Assembly (NCBI GenBank): GCA_049890035.1
Contig: JBMHCG010000039.1
Span: forward strand, 124,001-188,000
From: UBA11891 sp049890035
Lineage (GTDB): Bacteria; Bacteroidota; Bacteroidia; Flavobacteriales; Flavobacteriaceae
Direction of reading: 5' to 3'
Length of the DNA: 64,000 nt
This document shows positions 25,926-35,877 of this stretch, in pieces (within the stretch, counting starts at the first letter, position 1; the number at the start of each line of letters is the position of its first letter). A model generated the notes under the pieces. The model searched no databases. It was given only the letters and a program-made list of their open reading frames with translations, and had not been told where the DNA came from. Made by a program: the position numbers and the translations under genes.

Positions 25926-28502
25926 TTAAAGGTCGAGTTTGATCTGCGGAGCTGTCGCTTCTCCTTCTATTTCTACCTCAATATTTTCAACGGCCTCAGT
26001 TTGAGGTGCTGTGTAAGGCAGGGTCTTGAGCAAACTGACCTTTTTGATTTTTTTACTTCCCAACTGATTACCCATTGCACCATAGCCTTTGATACTGATA
26101 AATTCCTCGGCATTGATCTCCAATGGGTCAGGGACAGGCTTGCCTTTGGGTTTCACGTATTCAATTTCTAACACAGGGCGCCATTCAGCGCATACAAATA
26201 ATAAAGTAGCGTCAGATTTGATAAACGAATCAACTTTTTCTTCGGCTTCAATCAAAAATCGTTTCAAGAAATACCGGTCTTTATTCGGATCGTAATAGAC
26301 CGCTGTAATGGGTTTGTTGGGGATCCATCGTTCCAACAGCAAAGGTGCTGGGTCAAAGTGGAGGTTTAAATCAGGTGCCACGGCTTTGGACTCCCCCCTT
26401 TCGTTGATCGCCAACAGTTTATCATCGCCACTAAAGGCCCCAATCCAATCGCCCCGTTCGTCAACATTCAATTTGCCCACCGCCCGATCAAACCAAATAT
26501 CTCTTGGTTTGAGCGTTGATACGCCTTTCGATTTTAACTCGACTTTGCGAATGCCATATTTGGTTACGATATTACCACGCACCCCCCGGCCTTTGACTTG
26601 CAAATCGGCAAAGTCTAAATCCCATTTCAGTTTTTTGATACTGCCGTTGTTGCGCAGGTTGATAGTTACCAATTCGCCTTCCCCATTGGGATTGGCGGTG
26701 AAATAAAGAACTTCCGAGCCCGCTTTACCCTGGGTCAGATCGTATTTTTTATCACGAGTGATCCCCGTCACAGCAAAGCGTTTGATAAAAGAAGTACCCC
26801 TTTTTCCGTCGCGGTAAATCATATTGTAAATGGTTCGTTTGTCTTTTTTCTTAAAGACAGCAACATGGATAATGTCTTTTTCAATAAAAACTTTACTATC
26901 CACTTTGACCACCATCATTTGTCCGGCTTTAGTAAAGGCAATCACATCATCTATATCAGCACAATCACAAACATATTCCTCTTTACGCATGGAAGTACCA
27001 ATAAAACCTTCGGCCCGGTTGACATATAATTTCTGATTTCGGACCACCACTTTTTTGACATCAACATCGTCAAATGCCTTGATTTCAGTTTTGCGGGCCT
27101 TGGTTTTCCCATAGGTTTTCTGCAGCTGCTCAAAATACTGTATGGCATAGGCGATTAGATTCGCCAAATGGGCTTTGACTGCTGCAATTTCCCCTTCCAA
27201 AGCTTCAATTTTCTGCTGGGCCTTGTCAATGTCAAATTTAGAGATCCGCTTGATGCGTATTTCCGTCAAACGAACGATGTCTTCTTGAACTAAAGCGCGT
27301 TTTAGGTGTCCGATGTGGGGTTGTAAGCCTTTGTCTATGGTTGTCAGCACCCCTTCCCAGGTCTCTACCTCTTCGATATCGCGGTAGATGCGGTTTTCAA
27401 TAAATATCCGTTCTAATGAAGCAAAGTGCCATTGGTTTTCCCATTCAGCCAAAGCGACTTCCAGCTCTTTTTTGAGCAATTCGACCGTGTTGTCGGTGGA
27501 AATTTTAAGCATTTCCGAAACCCCAATAAAGTGGGGTTTGTTGTCTATAATGACACAACCTAGCGGGGAAATAGAAGTTTCACAGGCGGTAAACGCATAG
27601 AGGGCATCAATGGTTTTGTCAGGTGAAATGCCATTGGGTAAATGCACCATGATTTCGACCGTTGCTGCTGTGTTGTCTTCTATTTTTCGAATTTTTATTT
27701 TCCCCTTTTCGTTGGCTTTTAAGATACTATCGATCAGGCTGGTGGTTGTTGTACCGTAGGGTATTTCAGTAATAACCAGCGTATTTTTGTCTTGTTGTTG
27801 GATCTTAGCCCGAACCCGAACCTTACCGCCGCGCTGACCGTCGTTGTATTGCTGCACATCCATTACGCCGCCTGTTATAAAATCAGGGTAAAGTGTAAAA
27901 GACTTACCCTTAAGATATTGTATGGATGCTTTTAACAGTTCATTGAAGTTGTGCGGTAAGATTTTTGTCGACAAACCAACGGCAATTCCCTCGGCACCTT
28001 GCGCCAATAAGAGCGGGAATTTGATGGGAAGGTTAACCGGTTCTTTTTTACGCCCATCATAAGACAATTGCCAATCAGTGACTTTGGGGCTGAACACCAC
28101 TTCGAGGGCAAATTTTGACAAACGGGCCTCGATGTAGCGCGAAGCGGCTGCACGGTCCCCCGTAAGTATATTCCCCCAGTTGCCCTGCATATCAATCAAC
28201 AATTCTTTCTGACCAATTTGGACCATGGCATCACTAATACTGGCATCACCGTGGGGATGGTATTGCATCGTATGCCCCACGATGTTGGCCACTTTATTGT
28301 AGCGACCATCATCCAAATCTTTCATGGAGTGCAGTATTCTCCGTTGCACCGGCTTTAAACCATCTTCTATGGCGGGAACAGCACGTTCTAGGATCACATA
28401 GGAAGCGTAATCCAGAAACCAATCCTGGTACATACCCGAAACCCGAATTAGGCTTTCCCCGGAAGTGGAAATTGGGTCTGGTGTGGTGTTGCTGTTGTCC
28501 AT
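25926..28502 (-). CDS. parC: DNA topoisomerase IV subunit A
   Basis: 858 residues. The cleavage-reunion domain begins 'YQDWFLDYASYVILERAVPAIEDGLKPVQRRILHSM' and has the catalytic tyrosine in 'TGDRAAASRYIEARLS' (Tyr123). The C-terminal beta-pinwheel is present up to about residue 780, then an acidic tail. With ParE it decatenates daughter chromosomes. GyrA and ParC are close relatives; the divergent N-terminus, the pairing with the parE-like gene upstream and the lack of a clear GyrA box favour ParC. Confidence 0.9.
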   Translation of the reverse strand: MDNSNTTPDPISTSGESLIRVSGMYQDWFLDYASYVILERAVPAIEDGLKPVQRRILHSMKDLDDGRYNKVANIVGHTMQYHPHGDASISDAMVQIGQKELLIDMQGNWGNILTGDRAAASRYIEARLSKFALEVVFSPKVTDWQLSYDGRKKEPVNLPIKFPLLLAQGAEGIAVGLSTKILPHNFNELLKASIQYLKGKSFTLYPDFITGGVMDVQQYNDGQRGGKVRVRAKIQQQDKNTLVITEIPYGTTTTSLIDSILKANEKGKIKIRKIEDNTAATVEIMVHLPNGISPDKTIDALYAFTACETSISPLGCVIIDNKPHFIGVSEMLKISTDNTVELLKKELEVALAEWENQWHFASLERIFIENRIYRDIEEVETWEGVLTTIDKGLQPHIGHLKRALVQEDIVRLTEIRIKRISKFDIDKAQQKIEALEGEIAAVKAHLANLIAYAIQYFEQLQKTYGKTKARKTEIKAFDDVDVKKVVVRNQKLYVNRAEGFIGTSMRKEEYVCDCADIDDVIAFTKAGQMMVVKVDSKVFIEKDIIHVAVFKKKDKRTIYNMIYRDGKRGTSFIKRFAVTGITRDKKYDLTQGKAGSEVLYFTANPNGEGELVTINLRNNGSIKKLKWDLDFADLQVKGRGVRGNIVTKYGIRKVELKSKGVSTLKPRDIWFDRAVGKLNVDERGDWIGAFSGDDKLLAINERGESKAVAPDLNLHFDPAPLLLERWIPNKPITAVYYDPNKDRYFLKRFLIEAEEKVDSFIKSDATLLFVCAEWRPVLEIEYVKPKGKPVPDPLEINAEEFISIKGYGAMGNQLGSKKIKKVSLLKTLPYTAPQTEAVENIEVEIEGEATAPQIKLDL

Positions 28503-28587
28503 CGGTACTAAAATAGCTACTGCAAGTTGGTCATTGACCGCGAAAATGAAAATTTAGTTAACAACGGTTTTTGTTCAGTGTTGACAA

Positions 28588-30453
28588 TTATTCGACCAAA
28601 GTTTCTTCGACCAAATCCAATTCGACTTTTAGATTTTCTATGATAAATTTTTGACGGTCCAGGGTGTTTTTACCCATATAAAACTCCAGCAATTGCTCTA
28701 CTGTGGTGGCTTTATCGAGCATGACGGGGTCCAGACGCATATCCTCACCAATAAAATATTTAAACTCATCGGGCGAGATTTCACCCAAGCCTTTAAAGCG
28801 AGTAATTTCAGGCTTGCCTCCCAGTTTTTGAAGGGCAGCGATACGTTCCTTTTCAGAATAGCAATATATCGTTTCTTTTTTGTTGCGCACTCGAAACAGT
28901 GGGGTTTGTAAAATATACAGGTGCCCTTCTTTGATCAATTCTGGGAAAAACTGTAGGAAAAAAGTGATCAACAACAAACGAATGTGCATCCCGTCTACGT
29001 CCGCATCGGTAGCAATGACAATATTGTTATAACGCAGGTCTTCCATGCTTTCCTCTATATTGAGAGCCGCCTGCAAGAGGTTGAACTCCTCATTCTCATA
29101 GACGATTTTTTTGGACATCCCAAAGGAGTTTAAAGGCTTGCCACGCAAACTAAATACCGCCTGGGTATTGACATCTCGTGACTTGGTGATTGATCCACTG
29201 GCCGAATCCCCCTCTGTAATAAACAAGGTGGAGTCCAATCGACGATCTTTTTTCAAGTCCCCCAAATGCACCCGACAATCCCGCAGTTTTTTGTTGTGCA
29301 AACTGGCTTTTTTGGCCCTTTCGCGGGCCAATTTTCGGATCCCTGACAATTCCTTTCGCTCCTTTTCGGCTTGGATGATTTTTCGTTGAATGGCTTCAGC
29401 TGTTTCTGGATTCTTATGCAAGAAATTATCCAGCTGATGCGTCATAAAATCATTGATATAGGTCCGCACCGTAGGCAAATCGCCACCCATATCAGTAGAC
29501 CCCAGCTTGGTCTTGGTTTGGGATTCAAACACAGGCTCCATCACCTTAATGCTTAAAGCCGCAATGATCGATTTACGGATATCCGAAGCTTCATAGTTTT
29601 TGCCAAAATGTTCCCGTATGGTTTTGACAACGGCCTCCCGGAATGCGGCTTGATGGGTCCCCCCTTGAGTGGTATTTTGGCCATTGACAAAGGAATGGTA
29701 TTCTTCGCTGTACTGGGTTTTGCTGTGACTCATGGCCACTTCAATGTCCTCCCCTTTCAGATGTATGATAGGATAGAGTAAATCGGCTTCATTGGTTTGG
29801 TCTTCTAACAAGTCCTTCAATCCATTTTCGGATTGAAAAGCCTGACCGTTAAGGGTAATGGTCAACCCTGGATTCAGATAGACATAGTTTTTGAGCATGC
29901 GCTCAATGTATTCCATCCGAAATATGTAGTTCTTAAAAATTTGCGCATCGGGTTGGAAACGCACCAAAGTACCTCTGCGTTTAGCACTTTTGGTAATTTC
30001 GCTTTCCGATTGCAGTTCCCCATAGGCAAAAGCAGCCGACTTGGTTTGCTGTTCCCGAAAAGAAGCCACGCTGAAAGCGGTGGATAAGGCATTGACTGCT
30101 TTGGTTCCAACCCCATTGAGTCCCACTGATTTTTTAAACGCGCGACTGTCGTATTTTCCGCCTGTATTCATTTTAGAGACCACATCCACTACTTTACCTA
30201 GTGGGATGCCCCGACCGTAGTCCCGTATTTGCACTACGCCTTCTTCAATAATGATATCGATGGTTTTGCCGGCTCCCATAACAAACTCATCAATACAGTT
30301 GTCCAAAATTTCCTTGAGCAGAATGTAGATGCCGTCATCTGGCGAAGAACCATCACCCAATTTCCCGATATACATCCCGGGACGCATACGAATGTGCTCT
30401 TTCCAGTCGAGCGAACGTATATTGTCTTCAGTGTAATTTGTTGGTTGCGCCAT
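28588..30453 (-). CDS. parE: DNA topoisomerase IV subunit B
   Basis: 621 residues, shorter than typical GyrB. GHKL ATPase motifs 'EILDNCIDEFVMGAGK', 'DYGRGIPLGKV', 'VGLNGVGTKAVNALS', transducer 'FVNGQNTTQGGTHQAAF', then the TOPRIM domain 'LFITEGDSASGS' and 'ATDADVDGMHIRLLL', and C-terminal 'ITRFKGLGEISPDEFKYFIGEDMRLDPV'. It supplies ATP-driven strand passage for ParC, encoded 85 bp downstream. Confidence 0.93.
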   Translation of the reverse strand: MAQPTNYTEDNIRSLDWKEHIRMRPGMYIGKLGDGSSPDDGIYILLKEILDNCIDEFVMGAGKTIDIIIEEGVVQIRDYGRGIPLGKVVDVVSKMNTGGKYDSRAFKKSVGLNGVGTKAVNALSTAFSVASFREQQTKSAAFAYGELQSESEITKSAKRRGTLVRFQPDAQIFKNYIFRMEYIERMLKNYVYLNPGLTITLNGQAFQSENGLKDLLEDQTNEADLLYPIIHLKGEDIEVAMSHSKTQYSEEYHSFVNGQNTTQGGTHQAAFREAVVKTIREHFGKNYEASDIRKSIIAALSIKVMEPVFESQTKTKLGSTDMGGDLPTVRTYINDFMTHQLDNFLHKNPETAEAIQRKIIQAEKERKELSGIRKLARERAKKASLHNKKLRDCRVHLGDLKKDRRLDSTLFITEGDSASGSITKSRDVNTQAVFSLRGKPLNSFGMSKKIVYENEEFNLLQAALNIEESMEDLRYNNIVIATDADVDGMHIRLLLITFFLQFFPELIKEGHLYILQTPLFRVRNKKETIYCYSEKERIAALQKLGGKPEITRFKGLGEISPDEFKYFIGEDMRLDPVMLDKATTVEQLLEFYMGKNTLDRQKFIIENLKVELDLVEETLVE

Positions 30454-30562
30454 AGTATGGCACTAAGTTAATGGTTAGCCCCTTGGAGAAACGGCTATTT
30501 AACTGTAAAAAATTAACAATTTCAACAGCGCGTTGTTGAGAAGTTTTTTAGTAGAGGTATGT

Positions 30563-31657
30563 TTATACATTAAAGCGAAAGTGCATCACATCGCCGTCTG
30601 CCACGGTGTATTCCTTGCCTTCGATGCGCATTTTCCCCGCTTCCTTGACCTTGTTTTCGGATTCCATAGCATCGTAATCGCTAAAACTGATGACTTCGGC
30701 ACGGATAAAACCTTTTTCAAAATCGGTATGGATTACGCCTGCAGCCTGGGGTGCACTGGCACCAACGGGAATTGTCCAAGCGCGAACTTCTTTTTCTCCA
30801 GCCGTAAAGTACGTTTGTCGTTCTAACAACTGATAAGCAGAGCGGATCAACTTGGCTGCTCCAGCTTCTTCCAGCCCCAAATCTTCTAAAAACAACTGTC
30901 GCTCTTCATAGGACTCCAATTCATTGATATCGGCTTCTATACTAACGGCCAAAACCAACAACTCAGCATTTTCAGAAGCGATGGCTTTTTGAACAGCTTC
31001 CACATGGGCATTGCCACGCACGGCAGCACCTTCATCGACATTGCAGACATAGAGTACGGGTTTGTCCGTCAGCAATTGTAGGGGTGTAACAAAAGTGGCG
31101 CGTTGTTCGTCAGTCAGGTCGCACCCCCTAATATTCTGGGCCTGCTCCAAAGCTTGTTTTAGAATATCGAGTGTTTCCAATTCTTTGGCGGCCTCTTTGT
31201 TGCCTGTTCGGGCAGCTCTTTGAACCTTTTCAAGTTTTTTTTCAACGGTTTCCAAATCCTTGAGTTGCAATTCAAAGTCGATGATTTCTTTGTCCCGCAG
31301 GGGATCAACCGATCCTTCTACATGCACAATGTTGTCGTTTTCAAAACATCGCAGAACGTGGAGAATAGCGTCTGTTTCGCGGATATTGCCCAAAAATTGA
31401 TTGCCCAAGCCCTCACCCTTGCTAGCGCCTTTGACCAGTCCCGCAATATCAACAATTTCTACGGTAGCCGGGATGACTTTTTCAGGATTGACCAGTGCTG
31501 CCAGACGATCCAAACGTGGATCAGGAACATTGACCACCCCAATATTGGGCTCAATGGTACAAAATGGAAAATTGGCACTTTGCGCTTTGGCATTAGACAA
31601 ACAGTTGAATAAGGTCGATTTTCCGACATTGGGGAGGCCTACTATCCCTGCTTTCAT
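30563..31657 (-). CDS. ychF: Ribosome-associated Obg-family ATPase YchF
   Basis: 364 residues, full length. G1 'GIVGLPNVGKSTLFN', G3 'IVDIAGLVKGASKGEGLGNQFLG', the NxxE motif 'VLYVCNVDE' that gives YchF/OLA1 its ATP preference, and the C-terminal TGS domain ('TIPVGASAPQAAGVIHTDFEKGFIRAEVISF'). It binds ribosomes and is linked to stress responses and redox control. The start lies six bases after the ferredoxin stop, so the two are co-transcribed. Confidence 0.96.
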   Translation of the reverse strand: MKAGIVGLPNVGKSTLFNCLSNAKAQSANFPFCTIEPNIGVVNVPDPRLDRLAALVNPEKVIPATVEIVDIAGLVKGASKGEGLGNQFLGNIRETDAILHVLRCFENDNIVHVEGSVDPLRDKEIIDFELQLKDLETVEKKLEKVQRAARTGNKEAAKELETLDILKQALEQAQNIRGCDLTDEQRATFVTPLQLLTDKPVLYVCNVDEGAAVRGNAHVEAVQKAIASENAELLVLAVSIEADINELESYEERQLFLEDLGLEEAGAAKLIRSAYQLLERQTYFTAGEKEVRAWTIPVGASAPQAAGVIHTDFEKGFIRAEVISFSDYDAMESENKVKEAGKMRIEGKEYTVADGDVMHFRFNV

Positions 31658-31663
31658 ATGGGT

Positions 31664-32014
31664 TTAGTCTTGGTGTAAAAATTTTTGTTTGGCCAAAAGG
31701 CTTTCTTCGGATTCCACACGGTTTTCATCAGGCACACAGCAATCCACGGGACATACGGCAGCACATTGCGGTTCGTCGTGGAAACCCTTGCACTCGGTAC
31801 ATTTATCAGGTACAATATAATAGTATTCATCCGACACCGGTTCCATCACCATTTCTGCATCCGCCTTGGTACCATTAGGCAAAACAAAAGAACCCTTTAG
31901 CTGCGTACCGTCCTGATAGCGCCATTCCTCGGCGCCCTCATAAATGGCTGTGTTGGGACATTCGGGTTCACAGGCTCCGCAATTGATACATTCATCAGTA
32001 ATAATGATCGCCAT
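31664..32014 (-). CDS. Dicluster 4Fe-4S ferredoxin
   Basis: 116 residues from the ATG at 32014; the frame is open 25 codons upstream but 'MAIIITDECINCGACEPECPNTAIYEG' is the standard start. The second cluster motif is 'CTECKGFHDEPQCAAVCPVDCC'. Between them lies an insertion of about 50 residues, as in Allochromatium-type ferredoxins. A TATTTTTG promoter element (32048-32041) is 26 bp upstream. It shares the intergenic region with the divergent LuxC-like reductase and in flavobacteria these two often face each other. Confidence 0.93.
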   Translation of the reverse strand: MAIIITDECINCGACEPECPNTAIYEGAEEWRYQDGTQLKGSFVLPNGTKADAEMVMEPVSDEYYYIVPDKCTECKGFHDEPQCAAVCPVDCCVPDENRVESEESLLAKQKFLHQD

Positions 32015-32040
32015 GGGTTTTTCTTTTTCTTTATTTTTGG

Positions 32041-32048
32041 CAAAAATA
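32041..32048 (-). promoter_or_regulatory. TATTTTTG -7 element before the ferredoxin gene
   Basis: Exact TAnnTTTG on the minus strand, 26 bases before the ATG at 32014, in the short divergent gap to the acyl-CoA reductase gene. Confidence 0.5.
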
Positions 32049-32079
32049 GGGCTAAATCCAAAAACCAAGCATTTTTCTT

Positions 32080-33093
32080 TTGAAAACATCCATCAATACC
32101 CTGACCGCCCTTGGGCAAAAAATGGCCGCATTGGCCTCTGACCCCTCTATTGACTCAGATTTTGAGGCCCTACTCAAAAAAGTCCAATTGAGTAACGGCT
32201 GGTTTACCCGGGAACAAATTACCACTGCCCTCCTTGCCTGGTCAAAAGCCCTCCATCGGGAAAAACTCATGCAATGGCTAGCTCCCTATGCTTCTACGGA
32301 CCAACCCAAAATAGTGGGACTCATATTAGCCGGTAACATCCCTTTTGTCGGGCTTCATGATCTACTATGTATTTGGGTAAGCGGACACCTGGCCAAGGTT
32401 AAATGCGCCACCAAAGACCCTTATCTCCTACCTTGGTTGGTCAGCCTATTAGAAACCCTGAGCCCAGCCGACCAAGGACGCATCCAATTTGTCGATCGAC
32501 TTGAGTCCTATGACGCAGTTATCGCTACAGGGAGCAACAACTCGGCCCGCTATTTTGAACATTATTTTGCTGCTGTTCCCCATTTGATTCGAAGAAACAG
32601 AAATGCCGTTGCTGTTTTGGACGGTACCGAAACGGCAGAACAATATACTGCACTAGGAGATGATATTTTGCGGTATTACGGCTTGGGTTGCCGCAATGTA
32701 TCCAAGGTATTCCTGCCCTATGATTTTGATTTGGATCTGATTTTTGGCGGCCTCTACCCCTACCAAAGCGTGATGGAAAACCAGAAATACGCCAACAACT
32801 ACGACTATAATAAAGCCGTTTTTTTGATGAGCGAATTTGACTTTTTGGAAAATGGCTTTTTTATGCTGCGGGAATGTTCTGATTGGGCCGCTCCCATCGC
32901 CTGTTTGCATTACGAATATTATGATAGCTTGGAGCGCCTAAGCCCTTTACTACTCCAAAATCAAGAACAAATCCAGTGTACGATCAGCCATCTGGACGTG
33001 CCCAAGGACATTGCCTTGGGGCAAGCCCAGGAACCCGAGCTTTGGCAATATGCTGACGGGGTGGACACCCTGGCTTTTTTACAGCAGTTATAA
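32080..33093 (+). CDS. Acyl-CoA reductase-like protein (LuxC family)
   Basis: 337 residues from a TTG start; no ATG gives the expected N-terminus. The LuxC/aldehyde-dehydrogenase-like fold is indicated by 'NGWFTREQITTALLAWSKAL', 'IVGLILAGNIPFVGLHDLLCIWVSGHLAKVK', 'DAVIATGSNNSARYFEHYF', 'IRRNRNAVAVLDG' and 'YGLGCRNVSKVFLP', where the Cys is the likely acyl-accepting residue. LuxC reduces activated fatty acids to aldehydes, but no lux genes are present, so the natural reaction is unknown. Conserved in flavobacteria between ferredoxin and serC, as here. Confidence 0.8.
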   Translation: MKTSINTLTALGQKMAALASDPSIDSDFEALLKKVQLSNGWFTREQITTALLAWSKALHREKLMQWLAPYASTDQPKIVGLILAGNIPFVGLHDLLCIWVSGHLAKVKCATKDPYLLPWLVSLLETLSPADQGRIQFVDRLESYDAVIATGSNNSARYFEHYFAAVPHLIRRNRNAVAVLDGTETAEQYTALGDDILRYYGLGCRNVSKVFLPYDFDLDLIFGGLYPYQSVMENQKYANNYDYNKAVFLMSEFDFLENGFFMLRECSDWAAPIACLHYEYYDSLERLSPLLLQNQEQIQCTISHLDVPKDIALGQAQEPELWQYADGVDTLAFLQQL

Positions 33094-33538
33094 ATCCTTC
33101 TTTTTTGGGTGTTTTTTCACAATTCGATACAAGGTTATAGAAACTAGGATTTTTGTTGTAGTAACAGCTAACAGAATCCCAAATTTGTACTACAAGCATG
33201 ATGATCTCACCAAGTATACCTTCAAAAATTGGACATAGGCAATTCTGGAACCATTTTTAAAAAAATGGAATAGAATCAATGCTACAAATAAAGATTTTGA
33301 ATCGCTCGGCTCTTTTCAATACTGCTTATCATATCCTATTGAAAATTATACCAAACCAAATGAACACATTTAGCTCCGTATTACCCGATTGCATAATACC
33401 ATCTGAATTTCATAAATCGCATATTAAAAACAATCCTGTAGCGGATTTAAAACAATGTTGACAAAAATGAATAATTAATGGTGGTGATGGCCTGGGTTTG
33501 GTCAGAAGTTCAGATATTTGCAGCGAGAAAAAAATAAT
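33094..33538. other. Intergenic stretch between the LuxC-like gene and serC
   Basis: About 445 bp without a supported gene. Short open frames exist (for example 33279-33461) but have no family pattern and no start signal. A near-consensus promoter element GATATTTG (33513-33520) lies 18 bases before the serC ATG. No clear hairpin terminator was seen. Confidence 0.5.
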
Positions 33539-34603
33539 ATGAAAAAGCACAATTTTAGTGCCGGGCCCGCCATTCTCCCACAAGAAGTTCTTTCCCAGGC
33601 TTCGGAGGCGGTGCGTGAACTGGACAACTCGGGTTTGTCATTGATAGAAATCTCCCACAGGAGCAAGGAATTTATTGCTATAATGGAAGAAGCCTGTGCC
33701 CTGGCATTGGAACTTTCCGACTTGGAAAACACCACCTATCGCGCCATCTTTTTACAAGGTGGGGCCAGTATGCAGTTTCTTATGACCGCTTACAACCTGT
33801 TGGACTCCAGAGCGGGTTATATCAACACAGGGTCGTGGTCAGACAAAGCCATCAAAGAAGCGAAATTGTTCGGTGAGGTGGTAGAATTGGCTTCCTCTAA
33901 AACCGCCAACTATAATTATATTCCTAAGGAATATGCAGTCGCTGGTGATTTGGACTATGTGCACTTGACGACCAATAACACCATTTTTGGAACCCAGTTC
34001 CATGATATACCGGTGCTTTCTGCTCCTTTGGTGGCGGATATGAGTTCGGATATCTTTTCTCGCCCTTTTGATTACAGCAAGTTTGGCTTGTTCTACGCAG
34101 GGGCTCAAAAAAATCTCGGTCCTGCTGGAACAACATTGGTCATTGCCAATATGGATATGATCGGAAAAGTATCACGCAAAGTTCCTTCTATGATGGATTA
34201 CTCCTTGATGATCGCCAAGGAAAGTATGTTTAACACCCCACCGGTATTTGCGGTTTACACTTCGCTCCTGAATATGCGATGGATCAAAGCCCAGGGCGGG
34301 TTAGCAGCTGTGGGACAGGCCAATGCTGAAAAAGCCCAGCAACTGTACCATGAAATTGATCGCAATGCGGCCTTTGTTGGCTTTGCAGCAGTTGAAGATC
34401 GCAGTCAAATGAATGCAACCTTTAATCTGACCGATGCCGACACCGCAGCACGATTTGATGCTTTGTGGAACGAAGCAGGTATCAGTGGTCTTAAGGGGCA
34501 TCGTTCTGTAGGGGGGTATAGAGCCTCTATCTACAACGCCCTCCCCCTGGAGAGTGTTCAGCTCCTAATTGAGGTTATGAAAGAATTTGAAAGAACGCTT
34601 TAA
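33539..34603 (+). CDS. serC: Phosphoserine aminotransferase SerC
   Basis: 354 residues from the ATG at 33539. 'KKHNFSAGPAILPQEVL' is the canonical N-terminus; 'FLQGGASMQFLM', 'VADMSSDIFSRPFDYSKFGLFYAGAQKNLGPAG' (PLP lysine in GAQKN) and 'GLKGHRSVGGYRASIYNALP' follow. It transaminates 3-phosphohydroxypyruvate in serine synthesis and usually also serves pyridoxal phosphate synthesis. serA begins nine bases after its stop, forming a serine operon. Confidence 0.96.
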   Translation: MKKHNFSAGPAILPQEVLSQASEAVRELDNSGLSLIEISHRSKEFIAIMEEACALALELSDLENTTYRAIFLQGGASMQFLMTAYNLLDSRAGYINTGSWSDKAIKEAKLFGEVVELASSKTANYNYIPKEYAVAGDLDYVHLTTNNTIFGTQFHDIPVLSAPLVADMSSDIFSRPFDYSKFGLFYAGAQKNLGPAGTTLVIANMDMIGKVSRKVPSMMDYSLMIAKESMFNTPPVFAVYTSLLNMRWIKAQGGLAAVGQANAEKAQQLYHEIDRNAAFVGFAAVEDRSQMNATFNLTDADTAARFDALWNEAGISGLKGHRSVGGYRASIYNALPLESVQLLIEVMKEFERTL

Positions 34604-34612
34604 TCATTATAC

Positions 34613-35566
34613 ATGAAAATTTTAGCTAATGATGGTATTTCGCCATCTGGAATCACCGCTTTGGAAGCGGCGGGCTTTTCGGTTGAAACCACTAATGTGG
34701 CCCAAGAACAACTCATTGACTACATCAACACCAATGACATCAGTGTATTGCTGGTTCGCTCGGCTACGACCGCCCGAAAAGAACTGATCGATGCTTGCCC
34801 TAACCTTAAAATTATAGGAAGAGGTGGTGTTGGAATGGACAATATTGATGTCGACTACGCCCGAGATAAAGGCCTGCACGTTATCAATACGCCAGCTGCT
34901 TCTTCTGCTTCCGTGGCCGAATTGGTTTTTGCACACCTCTATGGCGGGGTGCGTTTCCTTTACGATGCCAATCGAAACATGCCTTTGGAGGGAGAGTCCA
35001 ATTTTAAAGGACTTAAAAAAGCCTATGCCAAAGGGATGGAACTGCGCGGCAAAACCATGGGGATCTTTGGTTTTGGACGAATCGGACAAGAAGTAGCCAA
35101 AATTGCTTTGGGCGTGGGTATGCGTGTCGTAGCTTCGGATATGTATCTCGAAGAAGCTGTTGTACCCGTTAGGCTGTTTAACGGAGATAGCTTGGATGTT
35201 AGCATTCAAACAGTACCTATGGATACACTATTACAGGAATCGGATTTTATCAGCTTACATGTTCCCGCACAAAAGGATTATGTGATTGATACGGCCGCTT
35301 TTGAAAAAATGAAAAAGGGAGCCGCGTTGATCAATGCTGCCCGTGGCGGAGTGGTCGATGAAGTAGCTTTGGTTGACGCCTTAGACCGTGATCATTTGGC
35401 TTTTGCTGCTTTGGATACTTTTGAAAATGAGCCCAAGCCAGAGATCAAACTGTTGATGCATCCCAAAATTTCTTTAACACCCCATATTGGAGCAGCGACA
35501 CAAGAAGCTCAAGACAGAATTGGACAGGAATTGGCCGATCAAATCATTGAAATTCTGAGCGCATAA
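34613..35566 (+). CDS. serA: D-3-phosphoglycerate dehydrogenase SerA (short form)
   Basis: 317 residues, a D-2-hydroxyacid dehydrogenase without the C-terminal ACT regulatory domain. 'KIIGRGGVGMDNIDVDYARDKGLHVINTP', NAD-binding 'MGIFGFGRIGQEVAKIALGVGMRVVASD', catalytic Arg in 'LINAARGGVVDEVAL', Glu in 'FENEP' and His in 'LTPHIGAAT' are present. Lack of the ACT domain predicts no direct serine feedback on this enzyme. Second gene of the serC-serA operon, which supports the assignment over other hydroxyacid dehydrogenases. Confidence 0.93.
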   Translation: MKILANDGISPSGITALEAAGFSVETTNVAQEQLIDYINTNDISVLLVRSATTARKELIDACPNLKIIGRGGVGMDNIDVDYARDKGLHVINTPAASSASVAELVFAHLYGGVRFLYDANRNMPLEGESNFKGLKKAYAKGMELRGKTMGIFGFGRIGQEVAKIALGVGMRVVASDMYLEEAVVPVRLFNGDSLDVSIQTVPMDTLLQESDFISLHVPAQKDYVIDTAAFEKMKKGAALINAARGGVVDEVALVDALDRDHLAFAALDTFENEPKPEIKLLMHPKISLTPHIGAATQEAQDRIGQELADQIIEILSA

Positions 35567-35568
35567 AA

Positions 35569-35874
35569 GTGTTTAAAAAGCTAAAAAAACGCTGGGGGGT
35601 ACAATCAAACTTCCAGTTGTTAGTGATCTTTTTGGTGTTTGGGATTACTGGATCCATGAGCGTCAAGCTGGGGCAACCCATACTCGATTACTTCGCTATA
35701 ACAAAAGATTCCTATGGAGTGGTTTTGTATTATCTGCTGCGAATCGTTTTGATTTTCCCACTCTATCAAATCCTTTTGATTGGCTTTGGTACGCTCTTTT
35801 TCCAGTTCAAATTCTTTTGGGAATTTGAAAAGAAAATGCTTCGTAAAATGGGGTTGTACCCCAAAGAGAAATAA
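35569..35874 (+). CDS. DUF6787-type small membrane protein
   Basis: 101 residues from a GTG start two bases after the serA stop. 'KKRWGVQSNFQLLVIFLVFGITGSMSVKLGQPIL' is followed by a second membrane segment ('LYYLLRIVLIFPLYQILLIGFGTLF') and 'FQFKFFWEFEKKMLRKMGL'. This pattern matches the flavobacterial DUF6787 family, of unknown function. Being third in the serC-serA operon is the only functional clue. Confidence 0.8.
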   Translation: MFKKLKKRWGVQSNFQLLVIFLVFGITGSMSVKLGQPILDYFAITKDSYGVVLYYLLRIVLIFPLYQILLIGFGTLFFQFKFFWEFEKKMLRKMGLYPKEK

Positions 35875-35877
35875 GTA

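Noticed and set aside
30533..30552. Short hairpin TCAACA/TGTTGA between ychF and parE as a terminator
   Set aside because: Only 6-7 bp and the T run is several bases away on the wrong side for the minus-strand genes; not convincing.
33279..33461. 60-codon frame between the LuxC-like gene and serC
   Set aside because: No recognisable pattern, no promoter or start signal; treated as non-coding.
34622..35209. 195-codon frame opposite serA
   Set aside because: Shadow of serA; all its length is explained by the real gene on the other strand.
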